Part shown: positions 1 through 8,742 of the stretch, one piece after another
How positions within the stretch are numbered: the first letter of the stretch is position 1
How the letters are laid out: each line of letters starts with the position of its first letter
NCBI RefSeq assembly: GCF_022698145.1
Contig: NZ_JALDAX010000010.1
Span: 186,001 to 250,000 of the forward strand
Reading direction: 5' to 3'
DNA length: 64,000 bases
Origin: Streptomyces spinosisporus
GTDB taxonomy: Bacteria > Actinomycetota > Actinomycetes > Streptomycetales > Streptomycetaceae
The notes under the pieces: generated by a model
The model's database searches: none
What the model saw: only the letters and a program-made list of their open reading frames with translations
What the model was told of the DNA's origin: nothing
Made by a program: the position numbers and the translations under genes

Positions 1-6
1 CAGGAC

Positions 7-495
7 GTGACGCGGGTGGCGCGCATCGCGCTGCCGGACGGGACACCGGTGTGGGCCCGGATCACCGGCACCGAGGAGCTGAGCGCACCGCCGGGACAGC
101 TGTCCTTCAGCGACGTGGGCTTCGCCGAGCGGGTCGAGGCGAGCGTGGACAGCCTGCACGCGCTCATCAGCGGGGTGGCCCGCTCGCTCGCCGAGCCGCT
201 GCGCGCGGTGCGCCCCGACGAGGTCAGCGTCGAGTTCGGCATCGAGCTGACCGCGAAGGCCGGCAAGGTCGTCGGCCTGCTCGCCGACGGGGAGGCGAAG
301 GCCGGCATCACGGTCACCCTGACCTGGAACGGCGGCCCGCCCCCGCTGGACACGCTGCCCGCCGCGCACGCGGACGACCGCACCCCGCCGCCCCCGCCCG
401 CCCCGCCGTCCGGCGAGCCCACGCGCGCGGGAGCGTCTCCCGGCGCTCCGGTGCACGGCGGCACCTCGGCGGGCGCCGACGGAGCCGGGGCGTGA
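7..495 (+). CDS. Trypsin-co-occurring domain protein (CU044_2847/Trypco1-like)
   Basis: A 162-residue protein with a compact N-terminal beta/alpha domain of about 115 residues, which opens ARIALPDGTPVWARI and ends ITVTLTWNGG. A Pro/Ala-rich disordered tail follows. The pattern (short beta-strand start, central amphipathic helix, final hydrophobic strand) matches the small domain found next to trypsin-like proteases in actinobacterial conflict loci. Its stop overlaps the GTG of the protease gene by 4 bp (GTGA at 492-495), so translational coupling is likely and it probably acts with that protease. The reading frame is open to the window edge. GTG at 7 is the first visible start, but the true start could lie upstream. 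No catalytic residues are evident. The family call rests on sequence style and context. Confidence 0.7.
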   Translation: MTRVARIALPDGTPVWARITGTEELSAPPGQLSFSDVGFAERVEASVDSLHALISGVARSLAEPLRAVRPDEVSVEFGIELTAKAGKVVGLLADGEAKAGITVTLTWNGGPPPLDTLPAAHADDRTPPPPPAPPSGEPTRAGASPGAPVHGGTSAGADGAGA

Positions 496-2696
496 CGCCG
501 CAGCACGAGGGGGGCGCAACCGGCGGTTTCGACGAGGCCCACCGTGCGCTGCGTGACCTCGTCATGGCGGCGACCGTGCGCATCCATCGCACACGTGTCG
601 GGTATGCACCTGACGGCCCGGACACCTTTCTCGGCAGCGGCTTCTTCGTCGCCCCGAACTGGGTCCTGACCTGCGCACACGTCGTGTCCGGCGGAGAGGG
701 GGAGGAGATCGCGGTGATCCACCAGAGCGGACCACAGCAGGCCTCCTCCGTCGTCCTGGGCGAGGTGGCCACCACGCTGCCCCACCAGGCCGGGCAGCCC
801 CCGGCCGGCAGCTGGCCGGCCCCCGACCTGGCCCTGATCCGGCTGCGGGAGCCGGTGGGCCACGACTGCATGTACGTGTCCGAACGGCCGACGACGTACC
901 TCAGCGAGGGCAAGGTGCTCTACGCCGGCTGGACGGTCGTCTCGGGACAGCTGCAGATCCTGGACGGGCCGATCGAGGTCCAGGGCACCATCGGCGGCTG
1001 GTCCACGGGTGTGCAGATGCGCCTCGGCCACAACGACCTGCCGTACGGCGTCTCCGGCGGTCCCGTCGTCGACCCGCTGCGCGGCGAGGTCGTCGGCGTC
1101 CTGAAGTCGCGCTCCGACCACGGCCAGGGCGGCACCTGCACCGGCATCGAGCGGTTGCGCACCCTGCCCGTGCCGCAGGACGCCGTGACCGCGGAGCACG
1201 AGGACGTCTACCAGGCGGTCTTCCACGCCCACGACCGCTACCACCGCGACCGCCAGCAGCCCTCCGACTCGCGCCGCCCCACCTGGGCCGACGCACAGCA
1301 GCGGCTCGGTGCCCGGCCCGGCCGCACCCTGGCCCCGGGCGAGCGCACCGAACTGCTGGGCCGGCTCGCCGAACTCCCGCCGCCCACCGGCACCCGGGCC
1401 CTGCTGGACATCGTCGACTCCCTGCCCAACTTCGAGGCCCCGCACCTGCTGCCCGCCCCGCGCGCGTGGCGCGACGGACTCGGCATGCTCTACGAGAACG
1501 CCCGGGACGACGGCCTCCTCAAGCTCGTCATCGACTACACGATGCGGGTGATGCGCGCCGACCGGCCGCTCACCCCCAGCTCCCTGGACGCCGAACACGC
1601 GCTGTGGGACTGGGTGCGCCAGGCGGCGGCGGGTCTCGACAGCGGGTACCGCAGCAGCCTCGCGCGCCGCCGTGAGGAGTGGTCCGCGCTGCGCCGGCGG
1701 CAGCGGACACGGGGGCCGGACGGCGAGGGCGCGACGGGGGAGGGCCGGGACCGCTCCGGCATCGCACCGCCCTGGCCCGGTGCCGCGCCGTCCACCGCGG
1801 CGACGGTGACGCCGGAGTCCGGCCGCGCGGCGGCCGCGGGCACCGGCGGCCACGCGCGCGTGACGCCCCGGCTGACGGTTCTGCTGGAGGTGCTGCGGCG
1901 CGGGTGGGAGCCGGACCGGTGCGACTGGTCCGTCTCCCTGGCCCGACCCGACGGAGACGTACTGCGGCTGCACGAGGCCGAGCGCACCCCGGTGGACCGG
2001 CTGAGCGCCGAGGCCGCCGAACCGCTCGCCGAGGCCTTCCGCCGCTGCGACGCCCCCGGCCGCCCCGCAGCGCTCCAGGCCGCCCTGCCCCACCTGCTGC
2101 TCGGACTGCCGGTCGACACCTGGCAACTGCGCGCAGGGGAGCCGCCGTTGGGGGCGCAGCGCCCGGTCGTGGTCCGCTGCTCGGACCGCGACCAACTGCC
2201 CGACGACGGCGAGTACGACATCCAGGACGCCGGCGACCACCACGAGCGGCACGATCGCTGGCGCTGGCTGCACCTGCACGACGCCCGCGCGGAGGTCCTG
2301 GACTGCGACGACGGCGTACGGCAGCCCGTACCGGCCCTGGCGGACCTGCGCGGCCTGGCCCACCGCACCGTCCCGGTGCTGTGCCGCTACGGCGACCACC
2401 GCTACGAGGACGACGCGGCGGCGCTGGCCCGCATCGTGCACGCCGGCTTCGGCGTGGCCCTGTGGCGGCGCCGCCCCGGCCGCCCGGACGACGTCTGCGG
2501 GGAGTTCCACCGCGGCGCGCGCAAGGCCGTGGACGACGGCGGCAGCACGGTGCTGCTGCCGGACCTCGTGCACGACGTCCGCGCGCGGCTGCGCGCCGGA
2601 CTGACCGACGCCTTCTGGGCCGAGGGGATAGCGCTCTACTACGACGACCCGCACCAGCCCCTGCCCGGCACCGGAGACCTGCTGGAGGCGCCTTGA
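492..2696 (+). CDS. Trypsin-like serine protease with effector-associated and VMAP C-terminal domains
   Basis: A 734-residue multidomain protein. The N-terminal trypsin-like fold (about residues 25-215) has the triad His63 (TCAHVV), Asp112 (DLALIRL) and Ser188 (GVSGGPV). The usual GDSGG is GVSGG here. A helical module at about 265-360, rich in LLxxL patterns, resembles the effector-associated domains that recruit conflict-system effectors. The C-terminal 280 residues, starting at PRLTVLLEVL with many conserved Trp and acidic positions, resemble the vWA-MoxR-associated protein C-terminal domain. No signal peptide is seen, so it should act in the cytoplasm. The GTG at 492 was chosen because it overlaps the previous stop; the frame is open further upstream but overlaps that gene. 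In such systems the MoxR/vWA pair is thought to regulate the protease. That role here is inferred from order and spacing. Confidence 0.82.
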   Translation: MTPQHEGGATGGFDEAHRALRDLVMAATVRIHRTRVGYAPDGPDTFLGSGFFVAPNWVLTCAHVVSGGEGEEIAVIHQSGPQQASSVVLGEVATTLPHQAGQPPAGSWPAPDLALIRLREPVGHDCMYVSERPTTYLSEGKVLYAGWTVVSGQLQILDGPIEVQGTIGGWSTGVQMRLGHNDLPYGVSGGPVVDPLRGEVVGVLKSRSDHGQGGTCTGIERLRTLPVPQDAVTAEHEDVYQAVFHAHDRYHRDRQQPSDSRRPTWADAQQRLGARPGRTLAPGERTELLGRLAELPPPTGTRALLDIVDSLPNFEAPHLLPAPRAWRDGLGMLYENARDDGLLKLVIDYTMRVMRADRPLTPSSLDAEHALWDWVRQAAAGLDSGYRSSLARRREEWSALRRRQRTRGPDGEGATGEGRDRSGIAPPWPGAAPSTAATVTPESGRAAAAGTGGHARVTPRLTVLLEVLRRGWEPDRCDWSVSLARPDGDVLRLHEAERTPVDRLSAEAAEPLAEAFRRCDAPGRPAALQAALPHLLLGLPVDTWQLRAGEPPLGAQRPVVVRCSDRDQLPDDGEYDIQDAGDHHERHDRWRWLHLHDARAEVLDCDDGVRQPVPALADLRGLAHRTVPVLCRYGDHRYEDDAAALARIVHAGFGVALWRRRPGRPDDVCGEFHRGARKAVDDGGSTVLLPDLVHDVRARLRAGLTDAFWAEGIALYYDDPHQPLPGTGDLLEAP

Positions 2697-2802
2697 GGAG
2701 GCCGTCGCGCGTCTTCCGGCCCCCTTACCACGTCCCCTGAGCATCGATACGGTGATGCACGTTCGACGGCTGCCATGGACGAGTGACGACGAGGACCGGA
2801 CC

Positions 2803-3825
2803 ATGACCGATTCCAATGAGTGGCTCATCTACCGAGGTGCCGGCGAACCCCACGACGGGATGGACCGGTTGCCCGCGCCGCCGCCCTGGCGCGACTTCTC
2901 CGGCCGCGACTCCGGTGCGCCCGGCGACGGTTCGCAGGACCGCAGGCTCGGCGCCAACCGGCACCTGGCGGAACTGCACCGGCCGGGCGCCGAGGAACTG
3001 GAGATGATCAACGCGGCGCTGTATCTGCGCCGCCCGCTGCTGGTCACCGGCAGCCCCGGCGCGGGCAAGAGCACCCTGGCGCACTCGGTGGCCTACGAGT
3101 TGGGGCTGGGCGAGGTGCTGCGCTGGTCCATCGTCAGCCGCTCCACGCTCCACGACGGGCTGTACGAGTACGACGCCATCGCCCGGCTGCAGGACGTGCA
3201 GATCGCCGCCCAGGGCGGGTTCGGCGGCGCCGCCGGCAGCCCGGGGGCCGTGGAGAGCATCGGCAGCTACATCCGCCTCGGTCCGCTCGGGACCGCCCTG
3301 CTGCCCTCCGACACCCCGCGCGTGCTGCTCATCGACGAACTCGACAAGAGCGACATCGATCTGCCCAACGACCTGTTGAACGTGCTGGAGGAGGGCGAGT
3401 TCGACATACCCGAACTCCAGCGCATAGCCGACCGGTTGGCGAACGGCGAGGCCGAGGTGCTCACCGCCGACGGGGTGAAGGTGCGGGTGCGTGACGGCCG
3501 GGTGCGCTGCCACGCGTTCCCGTTCGTCGTCCTCACCAGCAACGGCGAACGCGACTTCCCGGCCCCGCTGATGCGCCGCTGCATCCACCTGGAGCTGGAC
3601 CGTCCGGACCACAACCGGCTCGCCACCTTCGTCCGGGCCCACCTCGGCGCCGAGGCGGCCCGCGCCGGCGACGACCTCATCAACCGCTTCCTGGAGCGCT
3701 CGCGCAGTGAACTCCTCGCCGCGGACCAGTTGTTGAACGCCATCTATCTCACCGACGCGGCCGCACCGCCCAGTCGCGACCGCTTGGCCGACCAGCTCAT
3801 CCAGCGACTCGACCGCCCGAGGTGA
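2803..3825 (+). CDS. MoxR-family AAA+ ATPase
   Basis: A 340-residue AAA+ protein. Walker A is GSPGAGKST starting at residue 83, Walker B is VLLIDELDK with Asp178-Glu179, and a sensor-1-like segment VLTSNGERDFP precedes an arginine-containing box (MRRC). MoxR ATPases are chaperone-like remodellers that nearly always pair with a vWA-domain protein, and the next gene encodes one. ATG at 2803 is preferred over the in-frame ATG at 2752 because GAGGA lies about 7 nt upstream and the MTDSNEWLIY start is a natural N-terminus. It lies 106 bp after the protease gene and 7 bp before the vWA gene. It probably uses ATP hydrolysis to gate or remodel the vWA/protease complex, an inference from family and neighbours. 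Confidence 0.88.
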   Translation: MTDSNEWLIYRGAGEPHDGMDRLPAPPPWRDFSGRDSGAPGDGSQDRRLGANRHLAELHRPGAEELEMINAALYLRRPLLVTGSPGAGKSTLAHSVAYELGLGEVLRWSIVSRSTLHDGLYEYDAIARLQDVQIAAQGGFGGAAGSPGAVESIGSYIRLGPLGTALLPSDTPRVLLIDELDKSDIDLPNDLLNVLEEGEFDIPELQRIADRLANGEAEVLTADGVKVRVRDGRVRCHAFPFVVLTSNGERDFPAPLMRRCIHLELDRPDHNRLATFVRAHLGAEAARAGDDLINRFLERSRSELLAADQLLNAIYLTDAAAPPSRDRLADQLIQRLDRPR

Positions 3826-3832
3826 GCCGCTG

Positions 3833-6800
3833 ATGCCCGACGCAACCGCCCGCCACGGCCCGACCGACCCCGACCCGAACCCTCAGAACAGCCGGGACAC
3901 CACCGACCCCGACTCGCCGCCCCAGGACGCCCAAGCCCCCACCGACTCCGACCCGACCCCCCAGAACGACCACGCCCCCACCACCCCCGACCCAACCCCC
4001 CAAGCCGCCCCCGACCCCATCGCCGAACTGGTCGCCAGGCTGCGGCAGGCCGGGCTTGATCCCGATGCTGAGGGGCTCAGTGACGCGCTGTGGCTGGCTC
4101 GTTGGTCTCGGCCCGTGGGTGGGCGGGGGGAGGAGTCGGCCGCGGTCGGGCCGGAGCGGGTGGGGCGGGGTGACGAGGGCGTGTCCGGGCAGGGGCCGGC
4201 GCCGGTCGGGCAGGACACCTCGGCGCCGCGGCAGGCGGAGCCGGCGCCGTCGTACGACACCGGGCCGAGCGGGCGCGTCGCGCTCTACCCGCCCTCGCGC
4301 GGCGACGCGGCACGCGCGCGTGCGTCCCGGCACACCTCGGCGCTGCCCATCGGCGTGCCCGCCGCCTCCGTGCTGCCCGCGCCGCTCGAACTCCAGCGCG
4401 CCTTACGCCCGTTGCAGGGCTACCGCAGCGCCGCCCCGCCGCTGCGCCGCACCCTGGACGAGACCGCGACGGCCGAACTCAGCGCCCGCGCGGGCGGCCT
4501 GGTCATGCCGGTGTACCGGGCCGTGACCCGGGGCGACACCCGGCTGCAGCTCGTCCTGGACGCGTCACCGTCGATGCGCGTGTGGGACCGCATGTTCAGC
4601 GAACTGGAGCAGGTCTTCGCCCAGTTGGGCGCCTTCGGCGACGTCCAGGTCTGCCATCTGCACGAGAGCCCGGACGGCGAACCGGTGGTCTCCCGCAGCC
4701 TCGACGTGCACGCGGCCCCGCTGCACGGCGCGGACCGGCTCAGCGACCCGACCGGGCGCCGGATCACCCTCCTGGTCAGCGACTGCGCGGGTCCGCTGTG
4801 GCGCAGCGGCGCCGCGCACCGGCTGCTGCACCACCTGGCCCGGCAGGCCCCGGCGGCGGTCCTGCAGCCCCTCCCGCAGCGCCTGTGGACCCGGACGCGG
4901 CTGCCCGTGACGTACGGCGAACTCACCCGCGGCGAGACGCTCGGCGGTGCCGCCGTGCTGCGGGTGCGCACCCCGGTCGGCGCGCCCGCCGAACTGCGCC
5001 GCGGAGGGCTGCCCGTACCGGTGCTGCCGCCCGAGCCGGTGGCGCTCGGCTCCTGGGCCCGGCTGCTGTCCGGCGCCGGTTCGGGTCCGGTCGCCGGGGC
5101 CGTCGGATGGGTGCGCGCCGACCAGCCGCCCGCTCCCGAAAGCGGCGCCGCCCGGTCGCGTTCCTGGGGGGAGCGCGTCGGCCGCTTCCGCGCCACCGCC
5201 TCCCCGGCCGCCGGCCGGCTCGCGGTCTACCTGGCGGCTGCCCCGCTGTGCCTGCCGGTCATGCAGCTAGTGCAGCGCACCATGCTGCCCGACTCGGGCC
5301 CCTCGGAACTGGCCGAGGTGCTGCTCAGCGGCCTGGTCAGCCGGGCCGGCGACGGCTACGGCGACGACGGCGCCCAGTGGTACCGGATGCAGCCGGACGT
5401 GCAGGAGGCGCTGCTGTCGACCCTGGGCCGGGACGAGGCGGTGCTCGTCCTCAAGCACTGCTCGGAGTACATCGAGCAGCGCTACGGCAAGGGCGGCCCC
5501 AACTTCCCGGCCCTCGCCCTCGCCCAGCTCGGCAACGGCGGCTCGGGACGGCCGTACGCGCCCGGTGGCGGCTACCCGGGCGACAACGGCGACGTGACGC
5601 TCGCACCACAGCCCTTCGCGGAGGTCGCCGCGCGCGTGCTGGAACGCTTCATGCCGCTGCCCGAGCAGTTCGCGGTCTACGGCGGCGGGGTCACGCCCGA
5701 TCCGGCCGGACCCCGCGAGCCCCACCAGGCGATCGGGCAGGCCCGCGACCTGCTCGAACGGTTCGACGCCGAGGGCATGGTGCAGGACCTCATCGACGCC
5801 GTGCAGCTGCTGCGCGGCGCCGCCGAGCACGAGCGGCCCGTGGGCCGGGATCCCGAGCTGTGGGCGCAGTACGCGCGCTGCACGCTGCGGCTGTGGGAGG
5901 TGCAGGGCGGCCCCGAGCTGCTGCGCGAGGCCGAGCAGGCCGCCGAACGGGCCGTCGCCCACCCGCATGCCCTGCGGGAGAGGGCCGTCCTCGCGCGCGT
6001 GCTGCACGCCGCCGCCACCGACCGCAGGCGCCACGGCGATGCGCACGCCGCGCTGGAACTGCTCAGCCGCGCCGACCGCGAGTACGCGGGCGCGTTCGCC
6101 GCCCCCGACCTCACCCAGGACGAGGCACTCGAACTCACCCTGGAGCGGGTCCGCGCGCTGGAGGCGCAGTGGGGGCTCGGCGGCGACAGCGCGCTGCTGC
6201 AGGGCGCCGTCGGCATGCTGGAGGCGTTCGCGGACGCCTGGCCCGACCGCAGCCGGCGCCCCCGTGAACTCCCGCTGGCCCACGGCCGGATCCTGCTGCG
6301 GCTGGCCGATGCGACCGCCGACCCGCAGCTGGCCCGCGACCACGCCGAACAGGCCGCACGGTCGCTGCGGGACGCGCTGGAGCCCGTAGGAGCCGAGGAG
6401 CGGGCCCCGGACGGCGTACGGGTGCGACGCGACCTGGTGGACGCGCTGCTGGCCTCGGGCGGCTCGCTCGACGAGGCGCAGGAGCGGATCGACGAGGCGC
6501 TGGAGCTGGTCCGGGAACGGTCGTTGCGCTCCACGCTGCTGGTGCGCGCCGGCCGCATCGCCGTGGCGCGGCACCGCGAGACCGGTGAGACGGCGGAACT
6601 CCGCGCCGCCGCCGACCGGTTCGAGCAGGCCGCCCACGGCATGCCCAGGGACGCCCCGGCGCACGCGGACGTCCTCGCCGAATGGGGCGAGACGCTGCTG
6701 CGGCTGGCCTCGCTGGAGAGCGGCTCCCGGGCGCCGGTCTCGCTGTCGCGCGCGATCCGCGTGCTGCGCGAGTGCCGTACCGAGACGGTGTCCGGGGATG

Positions 6801-7288
6801 CCCGCCTGGCCCACCGCCTGCTGCTGCTCGGCCAGGCGCTGATGGCCCGCTACGGCACCCTGGGCGACCCGGTGGACCTGCGGGAGGCGGAGTACCTGTT
6901 CGGGCTGGCGGCGGCGGGCGCCACGAAGGCGCTGCCGGCCGCCCGCGCCCTGCTCGCCCTCGGGCAGGCGCAGTTCGAGGCGTACCGGGGCCTGGGCCGG
7001 CCCACGCGTCTGGACGCGGCGGCCGACGCCTTCCGGGACGCGTCGGAGTCCGCCCGGGAGGCCGAGGAACAGGCCGAGACCGAGCGGCGGTGCCACGAGG
7101 CCGTGGAGTTGGGCGCTCAGGCCCACCACTGGCGGGGTATGACCTATGAGGCGGCCGCGCGCCCGCGCGCCGCCCGCGACGCCTACCGTGCGGCGCGCGC
7201 GGAATGGCAGCGGCTGCCGGACGACTGGGTCGGCACCGGCGGGCCCACCGCGGACGAGACCGCGCGCAAGCTCGCCGAGCTGGAATGA
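3833..7288 (+). CDS. vWA-domain protein of the SAV_2336 type with TPR-like C-terminus
   Basis: A 1,151-residue protein. The first 60 residues are a low-complexity Pro/Asp/Thr-rich stretch. A vWA domain follows at about 235-400, with a MIDAS signature DASPS at 243-247. After it comes a region typical of SAV_2336-type proteins, with a winged-helix-like segment around residues 480-560 (PVMQLVQRTMLP). The last 500 residues are Arg/Ala/Leu-rich helical hairpins (ALE, RAAADRFEQA repeats) that read as degenerate TPRs. With the preceding MoxR ATPase it forms the metal-dependent adaptor pair of a vWA-MoxR-associated system. The TPR array offers a protein-binding surface, perhaps for a threat sensor. 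The stop lies 13 bp before the FxsA-like precursor start, which links this half of the locus to the RiPP half. Confidence 0.85.
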   Translation: MPDATARHGPTDPDPNPQNSRDTTDPDSPPQDAQAPTDSDPTPQNDHAPTTPDPTPQAAPDPIAELVARLRQAGLDPDAEGLSDALWLARWSRPVGGRGEESAAVGPERVGRGDEGVSGQGPAPVGQDTSAPRQAEPAPSYDTGPSGRVALYPPSRGDAARARASRHTSALPIGVPAASVLPAPLELQRALRPLQGYRSAAPPLRRTLDETATAELSARAGGLVMPVYRAVTRGDTRLQLVLDASPSMRVWDRMFSELEQVFAQLGAFGDVQVCHLHESPDGEPVVSRSLDVHAAPLHGADRLSDPTGRRITLLVSDCAGPLWRSGAAHRLLHHLARQAPAAVLQPLPQRLWTRTRLPVTYGELTRGETLGGAAVLRVRTPVGAPAELRRGGLPVPVLPPEPVALGSWARLLSGAGSGPVAGAVGWVRADQPPAPESGAARSRSWGERVGRFRATASPAAGRLAVYLAAAPLCLPVMQLVQRTMLPDSGPSELAEVLLSGLVSRAGDGYGDDGAQWYRMQPDVQEALLSTLGRDEAVLVLKHCSEYIEQRYGKGGPNFPALALAQLGNGGSGRPYAPGGGYPGDNGDVTLAPQPFAEVAARVLERFMPLPEQFAVYGGGVTPDPAGPREPHQAIGQARDLLERFDAEGMVQDLIDAVQLLRGAAEHERPVGRDPELWAQYARCTLRLWEVQGGPELLREAEQAAERAVAHPHALRERAVLARVLHAAATDRRRHGDAHAALELLSRADREYAGAFAAPDLTQDEALELTLERVRALEAQWGLGGDSALLQGAVGMLEAFADAWPDRSRRPRELPLAHGRILLRLADATADPQLARDHAEQAARSLRDALEPVGAEERAPDGVRVRRDLVDALLASGGSLDEAQERIDEALELVRERSLRSTLLVRAGRIAVARHRETGETAELRAAADRFEQAAHGMPRDAPAHADVLAEWGETLLRLASLESGSRAPVSLSRAIRVLRECRTETVSGDARLAHRLLLLGQALMARYGTLGDPVDLREAEYLFGLAAAGATKALPAARALLALGQAQFEAYRGLGRPTRLDAAADAFRDASESAREAEEQAETERRCHEAVELGAQAHHWRGMTYEAAARPRAARDAYRAARAEWQRLPDDWVGTGGPTADETARKLAELE

Positions 7289-7301
7289 CGAGGGGGAGAC
7301 G

Positions 7302-7481
7302 ATGCAAGCGGAGGCAGCCGGGAAGCCGGCACCGGACGAGCCGGTCGAGGACGTACTCGCCCTGAACCTCGCCGAGTTGCGGACCGTCGGGCACCCGGTG
7401 CTGCGCGAGGTCCTCGACGACCTGCGGGAGCGGGCGGCCCGGCCCGGCGAGATGCTCTGGGGGTACGGCAGCGCGTTCTGA
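7302..7481 (+). CDS. fxsA: FxSxx-COOH-type RiPP precursor peptide (variant ending YGSAF)
   Basis: A 59-residue peptide with a good ribosome site (AGGGGG, 5 nt before ATG at 7302). The leader half contains the acidic, leucine-rich block typical of FxsA peptides (DVLALNLAEL, then HPVLREVLDDL). The protein ends exactly at GYGSAF, so the diagnostic C-terminal FxSxx-COOH motif is present with Tyr55 in place of Phe: Tyr55-Gly56-Ser57-Ala58-Phe59. Trp53 lies two residues before Tyr55, giving a second aromatic-x-residue unit (W-G-Y) that overlaps the first (Y-G-S). The neighbouring radical SAM enzyme is expected to crosslink the aromatic residue to the Ser position as a three-residue cyclophane. Identity as precursor rests on C-terminal motif, size and immediate proximity to fxsB. 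Confidence 0.88.
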   Translation: MQAEAAGKPAPDEPVEDVLALNLAELRTVGHPVLREVLDDLRERAARPGEMLWGYGSAF

Positions 7482-7504
7482 CCCGGTCCGGCACGGTCGA
7501 TTTT

Positions 7505-7517
7505 CGGTCAAATACCG
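7505..7517. promoter_or_regulatory. Short palindrome between fxsA and fxsB (possible operator)
   Basis: A perfect 4-bp inverted repeat with 5-bp spacer, CGGT-CAAAT-ACCG, lies in the 88-bp gap between the precursor and the maturase. The surrounding stretch is AT-richer than its neighbours. It could be an operator, part of a promoter driving the maturation genes, or a processing signal that sets the peptide:enzyme ratio. The repeat is short, so chance is possible. Confidence 0.25.
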
Positions 7518-7569
7518 TTCACAGCCCATGAGTTCAGGTCATGGCGCCGGTCGGGCAGGGGGTGGCCAA

Positions 7570-8742
7570 GTGTCGCACGGCGTCGTCAGCGTCGCGCCTT
7601 TCCCCTTCCGGCAGTTCATCGTCAAGATGCACGGCCGCTGCAACCTCGCCTGCCGCTACTGCTACCTCTACGAGGGCCCCGACCGCACCTGGCGCGACCG
7701 CCCCGCCAAGGCCTCCCGGGCCGTGCTCGACCGCACCGCCGACCGCATCGCCGAGCACGCGCTCGCGCACGCCAGCGCCGACCTGTCCCTCGTCCTGCAC
7801 GGCGGCGAACCCCTCCTGGCCGGAGCCGGCACCCTCGCCCGCTTCACCGAGCGCGTGCGCGCCCGCGTCCCGCACGGCACCCGCGTCCACGCGTCCGTGC
7901 AGACCAACGCCACGCTCCTCACCGAAACCCGGCTGGCCACCCTGGCCGCCGCCGGCATCCGGGTGGGCATCAGCCTCGACGGCGGCCTGCCCGGCCACAA
8001 CGCGCGCCGCGTCGACCACGCCGGACGCCCCTCCTGGCCCGCCGCCGCACGCGGCGCGCGCCTGGTCGCCGACCGCTTCCCGGACTCGTACGCGGGCATC
8101 CTCACCGTCGTCGACCCCACGCTGGACCCGGTCGAGACCTACGACTCGCTCCTCGCGCTGCGCCCGCCGGCCCTGGACCTGCTGCTGCCGCACGGCAACT
8201 GGTCCGCCCCGCCGCCGCACCTGGCCGGGGACCGGTACGGGCAGTGGCTGTGCGCCGTCTTCGACCGCTGGTGGCGGGCGGGACGGCGGCAGACGAGGGT
8301 CCGCCTGTTCGAGGCCTGCATCGCCCTGCTGCTGGGCCGGCCCGCCGCCACCGAAGCGCTCGGGCTGGCCCCCTTCGAGACCGTCGTCGTCGAGACCGAC
8401 GGATCCATCGAGCAGGTCGACTCCCTGAAGTCGGCCTACGACGGCGCGGCCGAGACCGGCCTCGACGTCTTCCGGCACCCCTTCGACGAGGCGCTGCGCC
8501 ACCCGGCGGTGGCGGCCCGGCAGGCGGGCGCGGACGCCCTGCACGCCACCTGCCGCGCCTGCCCCCTGCTGCACGTGTGCGGCGGCGGCCAGTACGCCCA
8601 CCGCTACCGGGCCGGGCACGGCTTCACCAACCCCTCCGTCTACTGCGGCGACCTGCAGCGCTTCATCCGGCACGTGGCGCGACGGCTCACCGAGGAGACG
8701 GCCACGGCGGCCGCCGTCCCGGCCCAAGGAGGCACTTCGTGA
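7570..8742 (+). CDS. fxsB: FxsB-type cyclophane-forming radical SAM/SPASM peptide maturase
   Basis: A 390-residue radical SAM enzyme. The 4Fe-4S ligands are Cys24, Cys28 and Cys31 in CNLACRYC, and the SAM-binding region shows HGGEPLLAG. A C-terminal SPASM-like cluster has CRACPLLHVC followed by a further Cys (VYCGDLQ) for auxiliary iron-sulfur ligation. Family members join an aromatic side chain to the beta carbon of the residue two positions on. Here the substrate would be the YGSAF end of the adjacent precursor. GTG at 7570 was chosen because GGGGGTGG lies just upstream and MVSVAPFPFRQFIVK-like starts are usual; an in-frame ATG at 7528 would add 14 poorly conserved residues. The stop overlaps the next gene (GTGA), so the two are translationally coupled. 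Confidence 0.9.
   Translation: MSHGVVSVAPFPFRQFIVKMHGRCNLACRYCYLYEGPDRTWRDRPAKASRAVLDRTADRIAEHALAHASADLSLVLHGGEPLLAGAGTLARFTERVRARVPHGTRVHASVQTNATLLTETRLATLAAAGIRVGISLDGGLPGHNARRVDHAGRPSWPAAARGARLVADRFPDSYAGILTVVDPTLDPVETYDSLLALRPPALDLLLPHGNWSAPPPHLAGDRYGQWLCAVFDRWWRAGRRQTRVRLFEACIALLLGRPAATEALGLAPFETVVVETDGSIEQVDSLKSAYDGAAETGLDVFRHPFDEALRHPAVAARQAGADALHATCRACPLLHVCGGGQYAHRYRAGHGFTNPSVYCGDLQRFIRHVARRLTEETATAAAVPAQGGTS

Noticed and set aside
3841..4020. Coding repeats at the N-terminus of the vWA protein as a separate element
   Set aside because: The Pro/Asp/Thr-rich stretch is in frame with the vWA gene and typical of a disordered tail.
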